Program-made: the position numbers and the translations under genes
From: Aurifilum marmelostoma
Lineage: Eukaryota; Ascomycota; Sordariomycetes; Diaporthales; Cryphonectriaceae
DNA: 64,000 nt
NCBI GenBank assembly: GCA_027559495.1
Contig: JAMXSV010000003.1
Coordinates: 1,302,001-1,366,000, forward strand
Reading direction: 5' to 3'
Part shown: positions 22,683 to 35,273 of the stretch, piece after piece
Position numbering within the stretch: position 1 is the first letter of the stretch
How the letters are laid out: every line of letters begins with the position of its first letter
Notes under the pieces: model-generated
Seen by the model: the letters and a program-made list of their open reading frames with translations, nothing else
What the model was told of the DNA's origin: nothing
The model's database searches: none

Positions 22683-25600
22683 TCAGCCACCCTTCAAGAA
22701 GCCTAATGTTTTCTTCTTGAGGTCTGAGGTGCTGCTGGTTGCCGCTCCTGGTCCGGGCTCGACGGCTTTGCTTCGCTGGTAGAGCGCCTGAGAGTTTAAT
22801 CATGGTCAGCCTGACACGTAGTTCACCCGACAATAATGACAGTATCGGCGGTCACACTCACGTCCTCGTCCAGCTCCATCCGGCAGTCCAGTATCAGGTC
22901 CCTGCATATCTGGTGCTGTCTGCTCAGGTTCGCGTACGGGGCGCCCTGGCTCTTCATGATGGGCAGCAGGATCTCGCCCAGGATCTCAAACTTCTTCCAG
23001 TTGATGCGGTCGCCGTTGGGCCCCACCAGCGTCTTGTTTCCTTCCTCGGCGGCCGTCAGGTCCTTGCGGTGCAGCGCCATGTACGGGATGCGCGGCAGCG
23101 GGCTGTTCTCCCACGCGAGGCGGTACGCAAACGACGACTTGGCCTGCAGCATGAGCTTCTCGGCGCTCTGGTACTGCTTCCAGACCTCGGGGCGGACGCC
23201 GGCCATGGTGGCGCGCAGTCGGGCAATGTTTGCGTTCTGGAGGCCGGCCACGATGGCGCCCAGCCCGTTGTAGTTGTTGAGCTTGCGCAGCTTGTGCGCG
23301 ATGATCATAAACTTCTCGAGGCACGGCGCCCGGTGCTTGGCCTTGTCGCGGATCAGGATCATGTTCTGCACCCACTTGGCCACGTGGTTGAAGTGCGAGA
23401 TGAGCCGGTTGGCGTTCTTGAGCGACCGGCACTTTTCCTTCTCGGACGACGACAGGCTGACGTGCCGCACCCAGTCGCGGATGCGCACGCTGCTGAACAT
23501 GATCCAGTCGATGCGCGTGAGCTCCTCGGCCAGCTCGTCCGCGCTGAGCTCCATGAAGCTGTGGTAGCGCACCTTGCCGAGGGCCAGGTTGGCCTGTGGA
23601 ACCATGGTCGCCGCCTCCCGCTCGTAGTCCTCGTACGTGAAGTACTGGTAATTCGTTTCACCCGTCCCGAGATCTCGTTCCCCGTGGGACGAGAGCTCAG
23701 ACACGGCCGACGGCCGACGCACCTCGGCCGATTCTGCCGGGTCCCGTATCTTTAGGGAATCCATCGACCCGCCCAGGTTCACCTCGAGCTCCTTGGTCTC
23801 CGAGGCGGCCTCGGCAGCCTCGTCCTCGGTCGGCGGGTCGTCGGCATACGCCCAGCCTGTGTCGTCGTCCTCCGTCACGAAGTTCTCCAGCTGCGCCCTC
23901 ATCATGCTCGCGGCTGCCAGGAAGGCCGGCTCGGTCGCCAGGTGTGCTATGAAGCGCTCCAGCGTCTTCTTGGTCAGGGGCCGGGCAAAGTCGCCGGGGT
24001 ACAGCGAGACCCATTTGGCCACCACCTCGATGATGCGCATCTGCGTGCCCTTCTTGATGAGGTAGTGTGCTGTCTTGTCGTCCTTGGCGCGCTCCAGCCT
24101 GGCCAGGATGGCCGAGAACAAGGTGCCAGGCGTCGCGAATTTGCGGTACAGACAGAGGAAGACGTCTGCAAAGTTCTGGTCCGCCCTGGTCATGCGCGGC
24201 GCGAGGAGCCTGTCTACCAGGTCATCAAAGGTGACGCCCGTCGTCTTGGCCTGCCGCTCCATGAAGTTCTCATCGCTCCGCTGCAGGATGGGCAGGTCCT
24301 CTGTCATGGAGGTGCGGAAGGAGTCGACATCGGATTCGTCCACCTCGTTAAAAGGGTCGCCGATGTCCAAGCGCACACCCGACTGCCGGAGCTGCGTCGC
24401 CACTGGTGGGTTCATGACCTCATCCCCGAGGTTGCCTCCCGAGAAGGCTCGCGGCGGGCGTGCTGTCGAGGTCCTGTAGAAGTTGTCATTCGAGCCCGAG
24501 GAGAAGCCCTTCAGCAGCGACAGGTCAGAGCTTGCCCTGCTGTGCTTGCTGTGCTGGGACGAGGGCCGGCCATTATTCAGGGGATCTGGTAAAGGTTCTA
24601 AATGTGCGGCTGAAGCAGCGCGTCTGCGTTGGCTGGCGGCGTCCGACCTGTCAACCCCTGGACAAAAAAAAATAACAAAACATGTGGCGTTAGCTATGGG
24701 TTCCGGGTGCCTCTCGTTCAAGGATATTGCCACCTTCAATTATGACTCGTCGCTCGGTGAAAAGGGAAGACAGCTCGCGTGGCGAAAACGGCGAGACGTG
24801 GCATTGCGAACTTGCTTCGGCTCACAGATGTTCTGGACCCTGTCCACAATCAAAGGAGACATTGGAGGGGGGCGTGTTTACCTTTTCGATGACTACCAAC
24901 GACGGCCCGCAGCATAGCCTGTAAACACTCTCTCTGGCTGTTTGGTGAAGTTGCAGAAGTGCAGAAGCTGCCCATCACGGAGGGGAAGGCGGAGGAGACG
25001 CTGGCGGTGTCGAGCTCGCGGGCATCGTCAGAAGCTTCGCACTTGGTCGCAACGAGGAACGCGGTGTAGTTGCTGACGGAGAGGGAAGCTGTTAGAGGAA
25101 GGAAGTCAGCACCCACACAGAGAATATACGTATATACATGGATGCTTTCCAAGGTAACAGAGGGACTGGAAGGGGGGGGGGGGTGCTCTTGACCCACAGA
25201 AAGTCTGGGGTAGCAATTTGATGCTCTCCTTGCTCATCACGTCGTATAGGACCATGGTGGCATCGACCCTTGGGGTCATCTGGCCATTGGCCTGCCTGGG
25301 CCAGCGAATCGGCTCGTTCATCTCGAGATCAAAAGCCTCCAGATCCACCTCGAAGGTGTGGACCGTGTGTTGGGTGCCATCGGCCTCGGTCCAGTTGAAA
25401 GTGACGACGCCGTTGGTGGGCGGCTGTGGCAGCTTAAGCGCCCGCTGCATAAAGGCCGACTTGCCCACCCCATTGGCTCCTATGATTGCGATGTTGATGG
25501 TGTCCATGGCCCTGGGCGGGATGACGCTCTCGCGCAGAAACAATGGCGGTGTCTTTATGCAGGAGAAATATCACGACAGAATTGGTCAGTCAGCTATAGT

Positions 25601-26381
25601 CTAAGCCTCTCTTCTCCCATGTGCGTGTGTCTGTGTATGTGTGCGTGTGTGCGTGGGTGTGTGCCATAGACCGATCACTTTGATTTGTATGCGCCCCGGT
25701 CTCTCTTTCTCTCCTGGCCTGGCCTTGCTCTGGGGACAGGAGAAGACAGCAGCGGCGGCGGCAGCAGCAGCAGCAGCAGCACCACCACCACAAGAACCAA
25801 GTCCTCCCTTCCTCTTGTGCGTGTGTATGTGTGGACGCGCGCGTGCACGGGTGGGTTTGTATATGGGTGTGGGTGCAGGCGTATATGTGTATGAAAAGCT
25901 AAAAGCGTACCCCTGATGTCGCGTTCATCAGCGAGTCTCTGCGAGGAGGCCAGGGCTGCAGCGCAGTCCCATGGCGCGTCGGGATCGAGTGAGGGCAGGT
26001 GAAGCTCCGGGGCAGGCGTCGCGCGTCGGGAGTTCGGCCGAGGGTAGGATCGTAGGCAGCGGAGAGGACAGGGCCCAGGGAGTAGGGCGAGGAGGACGGG
26101 GAGGAGGATTCGTCGGCCTCGTCCTGAGGCGGCGTCGTCGGCAGAGGCGGAGGAGAGGGAGGAGGAGCAGAAGCAGCAGCAGCAGCAGCAGCGAGGGTCG
26201 GTTGTGGGTCCTCGGGTATCGTGACGAAGGATGAGGAAGGATTGGGCTCAGGGACCCTCCGGCGGGGAGGACGGCAGCTGGCGGCAGGGCTGACGCACGT
26301 GGAGGCTGTTGATGATAAGATGTTATCGTAAACATGCTGGTCTTTGGATTGAGGTTTGGGGTGAACCCTGAAGATCGCCAT
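22683..26381 (-). CDS. Ras-like GTPase domain fused to RasGEF (Cdc25-type exchange factor)
   Basis: Five exons: 25911-26381, 25198-25552, 24882-25088, 22862-24657 and 22683-22787. All phases agree and give about 977 residues. Layout: a Pro/Ala-rich N-terminus (with a poly-Ala run); a Ras-like P-loop domain from about residue 172 (MDTINIAIIGANGVGKSAF, later PRVDATMVLYDVMSKES and FLVATKCEAS); a Ser-rich linker; the RasGEF N-terminal (REM) domain around FDDLVDRLLAPRM; and the catalytic Cdc25 homology domain (LTRIDWIMFSSVRIRDW, LKNANRLISHFNHVAKW, ALHRKDLTAAEEG). Such proteins activate Ras by GDP/GTP exchange at membranes and govern growth and morphogenesis in filamentous fungi. The GTPase part is divergent: TKCE stands where NKxD is usual. 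The first exon is the least certain part. The last exon was chosen because GAC|GTGAGT is a strong donor and the acceptor restores frame. Confidence 0.87.
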
Positions 26382-28582
26382 GACATGTGCTTTTCGTATA
26401 CTCGTGAAATCATATGCCAGGTGCGACAGCAGAAGGAGTAGCACCAGGGAACTGCAGCTGCCAGCAGTGGCAGTGACAGCTCAGCTGGGAGGGGAGGATA
26501 TAGATATACACACATGTGCATATACAGATATATTTGCACATATATATGTGTATATATTTATATCTATAAACTGTGGTGCCACGACACGAAAGGGGAAAGG
26601 AAAGGGTAGTGGGAGGAGGGGGAGGGGGCGGGGGAAGGGACGAGAAAGAAACTCACGAGCTGATTCCAAAGGGCCGCGACGGTAGAAGGGATTGGATGGA
26701 CCAGATGCCAGCAGCGGCTCACGCAAGCAGCCGATAGGTAGACAGGACAGGTACTGTAGGTACGTAGGTCGGCAGGTCGGTCGGCAGGGGGTCTCGATCA
26801 AACGAGGCTTACAGGTTGCTACAGGAGCCAGATACACATAGAGACACCCGCGCACACACACACAAGTATTACCCCGAAGTCGCAAGGCGCAGTTGCAGTC
26901 GGGAACTCGAGCTGTGGGGGACGCAAGGTGGGTGTGGGCGTGTGTGGGCGTGTGTGTGTACAGTAGTAGTAGCAGCAGCAGTAGTAGCAATAGTAGCAGC
27001 TGAGCAATGGATCGGCCGGAGAGCTGACGCGCCGGACCTCGTAACGACGAGAAGGGGACGAAGTCGTCGCAGCGCGTGTTGACTAGCTGCAGCCGCGGCC
27101 GGGTGCCCGTGTCGATTATTGGTGGTGTTCTGGGATCCGGAGGGGAGAGCGAGAGTATTGGTTGCCAAGGGCGGGCCGGGGAAGACGCAAGATGCAGGGT
27201 GAGAGGGAACACGGATATGCAGGCCAGGGGGTGTTGGTTGTCTTTCCAGCTGAGCACTGTAGTAATCCGGGTGATGATGGACGAGGGCGAGGAGGGAGGA
27301 TGTGTGTCTGTGTGTGAGTGGCCGTGTGTACTTTGGATGTGGGGGTTAGAGAAAAAGAGAAAGGGAAGGAGAGGAGGAGAGCAAGGAGGAGTGCCCCGGC
27401 GTGGGATTGCGCCCCGTATTTTCCCACAATAGTCGTAGGAGACCAAAAGCAGTCAATCGTGGGAGAGAGGAAGAAAAAGAAGGAAGGGGAAAAAAGGAAA
27501 AAAAAAAAAAAAAAAAAAAAAGAAGAAGAAGAAGAAAGCGAGACCTTTCCCCCCCAAAGAAAACAGAACGGGTCAAGCAAGGGCTGGACAAGATCTCTTG
27601 GAAAGGGAAGGACGAACGAGAGAGAGACCGACTGAGACTCAGAGAGAGAGAGAGGCCACATGCAATCCCCCACATGGTCTGGTCTGGAGCTCGGATGGAC
27701 AGACAGACGACTTTCTCGTTTCTGGCGCGCGCTGGTGATGAGATCTCTCAATCAATCCAGGGGTCTCTCTCTCTCTCCGCGGAGCAAGAGAAGTGGAGAC
27801 CGCCCAAGCAAGACTGCTTGGCGCCATGGGGCAACAATCTTGGACAAGGATCGTTGACGGCTAAAATAAGCAGCATAGTACATCTCAAGTAACTATGTAG
27901 CGTGAACAGCGGTTGGAGAAGTTACCCACCACCATCACCGACGACGACGAGCACGACGACAACCATCACCGTTAGCACTTGAATCTTGACTCTCGAAGAT
28001 TGAGGTCTCCTGTCGTCTGGTGTATGTATGTCTGGCTTGTCGGACGTAGTCTCCTATGGATCATGCTCACCATCAAGCTCAGAGTCCAAGGACTGGATAT
28101 ACATCGGGCCTGACAGTTCATGTCCAATCTTGGCATGGCAGTTTGGCCCCCCATACATGGTACATGCTGCTGAGGTGGGGTGCCCCAAATCTGTAGCTAC
28201 GGTCTACTCGGTACTTTGTCCGGACATACTTCATACGGACGTACTTACAAACAGGCAAAAGATGGAACCCCCCCCCCCCACCAACCACCTCTCCCCCCTT
28301 TGCAGCTGAAGGCCATGTACTACCCAACATAATACAACGTCAACCCCCCCTTAGGAGGGAGCTTGCTCATAGCTCATCTGTGACGAGGGCAATTCGGACT
28401 GCAGCTGGCACGACAAGGATTGAAAATCTCAATTCACACCGGGACAATTTTTCCGCGTTGGCGACTATCTCGAGCATCCCCTTCAATGTCGTCCACTCAT
28501 TTCGAGCGCCCTGGATTTTGGCAGAGTTCATGTCGTGGTAGATTCCTAGTCTTGTAGATCTATCTGCATGGTAGTCTTGCTC
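26382..28582. other. Long upstream region of the RasGEF gene
   Basis: About 2.2 kb of low-complexity DNA: AT/TA dinucleotides at 26500-26570, GGGGA-rich sequence at 26590-26640, GT and AGC repeats at 26930-27000, purine-only tracts and GA repeats. A minus-strand frame of 321 codons (26481-27446) is repeats and Leu/Thr/His strings, so I do not call it. The stretch probably holds the long promoter and 5' UTR of the RasGEF gene. Confidence 0.55.
27498..27537 (+). repeat. Poly-A plus GAA tract
   Basis: A run of over 20 A leading into five GAA units, within a larger purine-only stretch of about 180 bases upstream of the RasGEF gene. Confidence 0.85.
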
Positions 28583-30368
28583 CTAGGCCTCCTTGGGCCA
28601 GAGCAGCTGTCGCGTCCAGATACTCCGCAGCATCATGCTAAATACCACAGCCCAGACGACCACCAGGAGGCCGGCCATGACACATCCCACAATCTCGAGA
28701 GGGTTGCAGTTGAATGCTTTCCCGATCTGGTACGTGGCTGTCGCCAGGGCGGTATTGGGGAATACGAACGAGAAGAATGTCATCTGGAACGACACCTTTG
28801 TCTTATGGTCCGGCTCGGCATACTTCCAGAATGACCCGACAGATACGATGAAAAACCTGCTCGCGAAGGACAAAGGCTTAGAAAAAAGGGAAAAAAAAAA
28901 AAAAGATCTCAGAAACAAAGGACGAAAAACAAAAAAAATATACACGCTCGTGTGGCGACTGAGCGACAACTCGGGCGTCATCCTTGAAAGTACAGGAGGA
29001 CTTACCAGACTGCTAGACCCCAGAGCCACAGCCCTATCATGGCCGAGAGTAGCTTCAGAATGAATACAGCATGTTCCGTCATGCCTGGCTCCATAAAGTC
29101 ATCAGGTAGTATTTCAGCTGCCAGACTGCCGAGTTGCACTGAAAAGAGAGAGAAATGGTGGGGCCATCTGTCAGCTAGCCTGCACGTAGCCACGAGAAAA
29201 ATCGGGGTACGTTCAAGTTGGCAGGTGGGCTTACCAATACCTGCAGTGGTGAACCCACTGGGTCCGATGGAGATGAACACACCAGGCCGCTGTGTATCTC
29301 GTGGTAACTTTTGCGTCATGAGCCTGTATATGAAGGCTGCCAGGACCATGAAGGACAGGCTGAACCCCATGCCCTGGACAGCTACTGCGGCCATTGTGAT
29401 GGGCAGGCCGTTGATCTGGTCAATATCACCTACCTTTACGGCCGCATTGATCAGGTTGCCCGCGAAGGGCGCCGTGATCAGGAGAGGATACGCGGGGGAA
29501 GACCCAGACAGGGGTCATGGTGTGTATCGGGAAAGTCATGGTCGACCACAGGATCACATAGACGGCGCTGCTGGCTGAGACGGCCAGCACTGTCCACAGC
29601 CAGAAGAGCACCTCCATCGTGTGGAGCAGCCACGGGCCTGTGTTCGGAACACCGTATTGACAAATATTGATGCAGATGGTCCCGAGCCTTTCCATCTGGT
29701 TAGCAAGTTGCGACGTCTCTATACCGATTTCAGCTGTGATGAACGTACGAGACAATCTGCATATTCGCTTAGTCACCCGTCCAATGAATGCATATCTGCG
29801 GAATAAAATCACGGCTGCCACTTACACTAGCTGGGATGAAAAGCGACTCAAACTGGTCAGTGAACGAGTTTCGCAGACTCCCGGGCCGCAGGTGGAAGCG
29901 CATCACCAGCAGGACCGTGTTGGTGACGAAAAGGCAGATATTGAAAAAGAAGAAGATGAGCCCGATGATGTCCAACCACCGGGCGCGGAATGGTACTGGG
30001 CACGATCGATACTAAGCTTGATGATCCTTCTCTCCAGGGTTGATCCGCAGAAATTTCGAGGTGCCGCACTTACTTGAGGCAAGGACATTAGCAATACCGC
30101 CTGTGGCCATCGTCGACGTGTACCAGGTCCACTGAAAGCATGCTATACGGTCCTTGATGCTGACGGTGCCTTTCTCTCCCAGCATCTTGGAGCTGGATAC
30201 GAGCTCGTCGACGCTCACGGGGTGCCGCGAGACATTATGCCGTGTCTGGCCATCTCGGTCCAGTTCGTTCAGGCGTCGGATCAGGTAATTCGCAGCCACT
30301 GGAGATGTGATGGTATGCTCAGTCGGCGACTCGTACCCGAGTCCCTGGACTTGCGGCGGGGCCGTCAT
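28583..30368 (-). CDS. TDT-family malate/sulfite-type transporter, with apparent +1 frameshift
   Basis: Six exons: 30074-30368, 29826-29995, 29434-29695, 29235-29415, 29006-29138 and 28583-28856; about 437 residues. The family (tellurite-resistance/dicarboxylate transporter; Mae1 and Ssu1 in yeasts) has ten membrane spans in the plasma membrane and moves malate, sulfite or related anions. Visible marks: RIACFQWTWYTSTMATGGIAN at the first span, ICQYGVPNTGPW, INGLPITMAAVAVQGMG and RPGVFISIGPSGFT, a strong Mae1-like signature. All five introns fit GT-AG with matching phases. Inside exon 3, the run of five C on the coding strand (29494-29498) puts FPRVSSPDHG in frame, while the expected AYPLLITAPFAGNL lies one frame away. 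One C fewer restores the protein. This is either sequence error or a recent inactivation. Substrate is not assigned. Confidence 0.87.
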
Positions 30369-32132
30369 ATCTTGTCCACTGCGTCCGACAGCTCACGGAA
30401 GCGAGGGAGAAGTTTCGAGATGATATAGAAAACAGCGGAAACTTCTGGGTATGCGAACTGTAGATAGATGCGCAGATGTAATAGATTATGAAGAAAAACA
30501 ACCAGAGTCATCCCAACGTAAGACAGGTCGGCCAAGGTCATAGCTGACTCGCACTCGCCCCTCGCTTCTGATTCAGTACGTGAGACCGAGTGAGGCTGCT
30601 GAATTTTCAGCTCTCGCCTTCGTCACCCTGAGTGAGAGTGTCCAAAAGGTTTGCCAACTGCTTGAGGGTATTTGTCGTGATGAGATGGACTGTCCGCCGC
30701 GCCTTGCGGTGTGCGATAGGCGCGCAGGCGGGAAAACGGACTATCACAGGTGCCGCAGGTGCACGGTAACATCCGCCTAGGCGGCGCTGATGAAATGAAG
30801 TGTGCTTCCTTATTGCCGAGGATGAAATGATGATGATGATGATGTGCTCCTGAAACCGCCTAAAGCAGGCTCCTAATTATTCACATGCAGAACTGCGCCA
30901 AAATAGCAGTGCGCTGCTGCAACGAGTTCTAGATCAAATCAGCGGTCATCTGACGTTGGCGACGAGGTAGGAAAAGAGGATTCTTATACCCTCCAACACC
31001 GCTGGTTAATTTTTTTCCATCCCCTGCCGCAATACCCGCCTGCTTCCAGCTACCGAGCCCGAGAGATCAACATAAATAGTCCCCCCAAGTGCCCCCTATC
31101 TTCATCATGCCGCTGGGAGAAAAGCGGAGCCGCCCACACCCTAACCCTACATAGTAAAGGGCGAGGCTGTCGTGGGGGTCTCTCTTACATTCTCGATCGC
31201 ATTAGTGCTCGAAAGGCTGCTGTCTTGGCCTCATCAGTACATCGCGCGTGCAGACTTCGAGCGGTTCACCATGTCGACTTACTATTTGCCATGCAATAAT
31301 TTGTGATCTTGCTTCCTGGATGCAGAGGATCAGTGTCCATCAGGGCGCGGTCGATAGCTCGGTGCTGCTGGACACGTGCACACGCACGACAAAGCAGCCG
31401 CCCAGATACTCATTGACTCTCTCTGATCCGCTCGGAGTGGGGGCTGTGAGAAGTGTAGTTAGACCGGTGCCATGGCTTCTGTAGTAATCCACATATCGAA
31501 TGCACGCAGGTTGGGTGGCGGTTGCAGGAGGCAGGGTAAGGTATATGGAAGACTCACGAGCTCGAGAGGAGACGAGTTTTCCAAGAACTCTGGACACGAG
31601 CGCACATGCCAGCTATCCAATCTCTAAAATACAGCAGCTCCACAGGCACTAGATACTGGCTGGTGTGCAGTATTTGGCTGGCTGGCTCCTTCCTTCTCTG
31701 CTGTTTCCCTCCGGACATAATTAGTGTACAGTCCATGCGCGGGTTATCCTTTCAGTATCGACACAAGGCAGGAACGATGGTGAACTTCGTTTATCCTCGA
31801 GCGACTGCTTCTTCTTCTTCTTCTTCTACTTCTTCAAGTTTCTGTTTCGAAACCCTCCGAGGTCGGTCGAGGGTCGAGTCACCTGTCCAATCTCGTGGTC
31901 ACCATACCAGATACACAGTATACCCTTGAGAGGCATCATCCTTTCGTTCGTCACCTTTCGATCCTCCCTCGGCGTGTCAGGTCGCAGATTGGTCTTCCTG
32001 AAATTGTCATATTTCTTGCAATATCTCCTCCTGGTCATATTCCTCACAGAAAACGACCTCAGACTACTAGATTGCTACCAATGTAACGACATCTCAATAG
32101 ACCAACTGGACCGACTGGGTACGCATGTGATC
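30369..32132. other. Divergent intergenic, more AT-rich
   Basis: About 1.8 kb between the transporter and an orphan gene. Contains a GAT repeat (30826-30843), a CCCTAACCCTA telobox-like element near 31140, and a CTTCTT tract (31808-31836). The frame of the next gene stays open upstream to about 31926 but without an ATG, so an upstream exon is possible. Confidence 0.5.
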
Positions 32133-34049
32133 ATGGCCCGGGATGTATGCATCGATCTTGGGACCTTTCGAATCTCAAAGCATCCGGAAACGAAGTTTGA
32201 GCTTGCCGTCCAGACGTCCGCGACACTAGCGCTCCCGGACGACCATAGAGGCATCTCTTCAGCAGCGGAACTACGCGAGCAAGTCAGATCTGGAACCCTA
32301 TGGGTCACTCAAGCAGCATCCTGCCAATTCCGGCTACATGTCGGCTTTGCATGCCCTCTCGATGACGGGGTGCAAGAGGGTCTGGAACATGTAGTCACCC
32401 GGGCTCTCGAGTCTTTCCCTGTGAGCATCTCCAATTGCTAAGCTGAAACCTATGAACAGCCGCGTGCTAACTGTAGTCAGACGTGGCATGTACTTGGAGT
32501 AGATCTTCGACGGGAGTGCAATGAATTCCACAGACTGCCAGGCTCGAAGTCGTCATACCTTTATTCGGTGCATCGCACTCGACAAAACTCCGATCTAGTC
32601 TACCCGGACTATGTGCGATGCGCCTATCTCTCTATTGTATCCTGCAGTCTGTTATTTGGTATAACGAATGCAGTTGAGGACAAGATCTCGATTGAGGCAA
32701 TGACCAGATCCAACAAGACGAGGATCGTGACCCCGTTACTCCACACTCAACAGCTTCAAGATTCCTCTGCAAGGCGTACACGTCGACATGCAGCTACAGA
32801 CCGGCTGATGCCTCCTGCGAGGAACCGTGGAGTAGCCCCTCGGAGGAATCCGCCACGGAAAGCTCGAGAAGCCTTCAGAGACCAGCCTGAAGCCTACGAC
32901 CTGAAATCGAACCTCCAGGAGGACAGGCTGAGGTCACTTACGCATGGAGGGTTAAGCCTCCTGCTCGGCTGCAGGAAGAAGTTCGTTGGTTTCCACTGCA
33001 TGAGGCCAAGTAACGCTGCGACGCTCCTTGACATTGCTCCAGCTGTTTGGAGTAACCACTACTTCCAGGTATGCCTTCACATAAATCTCCTTTGACTCCA
33101 AGTCTAACTAGAACTATAGGAAGTCTCGTCCCGTGCCCGACTAGCACCTTTGATCTCGTCAGCTCTCGGGAGTCTCATCAACTCGAAATCGGCCCAACTT
33201 CGACAAAAGGTGCAGAATCTGGCACCTGATCCAACAGAAGAGCTTCGGAAAGAGACACTGCGACTCATTCTTCGGTCTACACCCGTGCGTATGCCCAGTG
33301 TCCACCACCACAATCGCACACAGAGCAGCAGTGCCACACAAGCCTCTTCCGAAGTTCCAAGGTCGGATGCGCAAGCTCAGGAATCCAGTCCATCGACGGA
33401 GGCAGACTATATTGACTCATCACAAGACTCACCGTCGAATCACACCACAATGTCTGATGCTCAAGCTGAGAGAGACGCCTCTGTTTTGATGTCTAGTGTT
33501 AGGCAGGGCCATAGCTTATCATACGAAAATGCTTCTATATATCGCCAAGACCTAGATCTTGAGCAGTACCCCCATCAGAACCTGCGAAGAATGAATTCTG
33601 CTCCGGGCAGAGTGGGCTTTGCCAGCCGATCTAGCGGGGGACGCAGGCATCACTTTAGCCAAACTGAAGCCGATGACAGGCTCGCTAGTCACACTGAGCC
33701 TTCTATTGAACAAGGACTGGACATTCAATCTCGAGACTGGGCGAGACGAGAAACGCAAGAGCTCATGGATATGAGGTTGGAGCTAGTGGATGATGCAGAC
33801 ACGTACTCGTTCGGGGAGTCTCTTGAACCATATCAAGACACTTATACTCCTGTACCACAAAGACTCCACGACGAACACCTGATGGCAGCTGATGAAGATA
33901 TAGATACCTCATACTGTGATTTTTATGATGAGATGTATATTGAAGCTGAGAGGGAACGGGCGTATTTTTTGGCCTGCGAGCACCCTGATCCTGAATCACT
34001 CGCCTCAGGACTCTCTCAAAATAGGATCGATTACCATTTTCACTTATAA
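32133..34049 (+). CDS. Unrecognised lineage-specific protein
   Basis: Three exons, 32133-32420, 32481-33068 and 33120-34049, all phase 0, introns of 60 and 51 nt; about 601 residues. The ATG at 32133 has good context and is the first in the open frame, but the frame runs back about 200 bases and an upstream exon could exist. Residues 1-290 look folded (FELAVQTSATLALPDD, QTSATL region; TWHVLGVDLRRECNEFHRL; HCMRPSNAATLLDIAPAVW). The rest is hydrophilic and probably disordered, rich in Ser, Gln and Glu, ending with an acidic Tyr-rich stretch (DTSYCDFYDEMYIEAERERA). I recognise no domain, signal peptide or membrane span. Gene body is less GC-rich than the housekeeping genes nearby, which fits an accessory gene. 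Confidence 0.65.
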
Positions 34050-35063
34050 TGAACAATGTTCGGACCCATTTTGGCATCATATCACTCATGTCATGGATTA
34101 GAATCTGCTCAACTTCAGGATGATCAAGTTGGTGGGGCTCACGAGTCCTGTTGGCGGTGATGATCTCATCTAATTACATTATGTTTGGCACATAGCGAGC
34201 GGGGCCTCTGCGTTCACCCATTTCCATGTACTATGAAAAGAAAAGAAAAGAAAAGAAAAGAAACATTCCTCTAATATATAGCGTCATGAACTTGTCATGG
34301 GAGATGTCGAATGCATCGATGTCAAAAGCGAAGAAGGTAAACCCATGGTCCGACGACGACATGATTTCAAGCCATGTCAATGGAGATTTTGTATAGGCCG
34401 ACGCCAATGCTATTGACCAACTACCGCATTCTATTTGACGGCCTTTGGGAGACAAGGTAGAGGATAGTCAAGTTAGATGGGACCTTAAGCTAATCATCAT
34501 TCGTCAGCACGAGCTTAGGTTAATTACAGCCGCTCTTGGCCTTACAGTTGAAGTAAGACACAGCAGATATAAGCTAGAGTCATGACGGTGACATCGTGAT
34601 CAAGTAGATGACAACGGATGAATACTTAACAGTCGACTGGCAGGTACTGAACATGGTAGACTACATGGGGCATTGGGCCGGCACGGATTCCAGTTGAATT
34701 CATCACTCATATGTCCTTTCTATTAAAGCCAAAAAGGTATATCATCTACATGCGCATTATATCTTTGCGGCAGCTCTGAGAACGAAAAACCTCCAATCAC
34801 AACCCACTGCCCCTCGAAGGGGTCCATGCAGCCAGACACTTGTCAACACCACTGCCTAGATTGACAACCCCCTCTCAAGGTCAGACCCCTCGAACAAGCA
34901 GCCTTGAACCCAGTCCACCCGCGAGGCCTAAAGACACCTGCTGCTACCACCACACCGTCATGCACCTGTTAACAGCTAGGCACTGCCCATGGGCGCTGCC
35001 TGGGCTTAGTATACCATGCCCCCAACCGTGGGGCAGGATGATCGGTAGAAAGGCAGGGTGAAA
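34050..35063. other. Intergenic with a possible gene relic
   Basis: About 1 kb, AT-rich. A minus-strand frame at 34264-34455 reads like protein (GFTFFAFDIDAFDISHDKF) but has no ATG and is bounded by a repeat, so it may be a fragment of a lost gene. Nothing else seen. Confidence 0.4.
34235..34263 (+). repeat. GAAAA pentanucleotide repeat
   Basis: Five to six copies of GAAAA in intergenic DNA. Confidence 0.9.
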
Positions 35064-35273
35064 TCATTTCTTGCCACCGCCCTTCTTGTCATCCTTCTTC
35101 TTTCTCTGCTCGGGCTTGAGAGTGACCCAGTGGATGTACCAGGCGAAGACGATCTCGGCGATGATGGAGAGCAGGACGACAATGAGGACGGTGAAGAGAT
35201 AGGGCTGATCGTTGAGGACTGCGACGGCCTCGGTGGTGGCGCCGATCTTGAGGAACCAGTCGAATTGACCCAT
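35064..35273 (-). CDS. Tiny single-span membrane protein
   Basis: Intronless in the coding part, 69 residues. After a short polar N-terminus (MGQFDWFLKIGATTEAVAVL) comes one hydrophobic helix of about 22 residues (YLFTVLIVVLLSIIAEIVFAW), then IHWVTLKPEQ and a strongly basic tail (RKKKDDKKGGGKK). Basic residues after the span predict a cytosolic C-terminus, as in small ER or organelle membrane subunits. I do not recognise the family. The ATG at 35273 is the first in frame, and the clean frame with a natural membrane-protein layout supports a real gene. Its 5' flank contains a GAT/GAC repeat (35445-35490) that is probably in the UTR. Confidence 0.6.
   Translation of the reverse strand: MGQFDWFLKIGATTEAVAVLNDQPYLFTVLIVVLLSIIAEIVFAWYIHWVTLKPEQRKKKDDKKGGGKK

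Noticed and set aside
26481..27446. 321-codon minus-strand frame upstream of the RasGEF gene
   Set aside because: Translation is strings of Leu, Thr, His and Pro from microsatellites, with no domain; more likely promoter or UTR.
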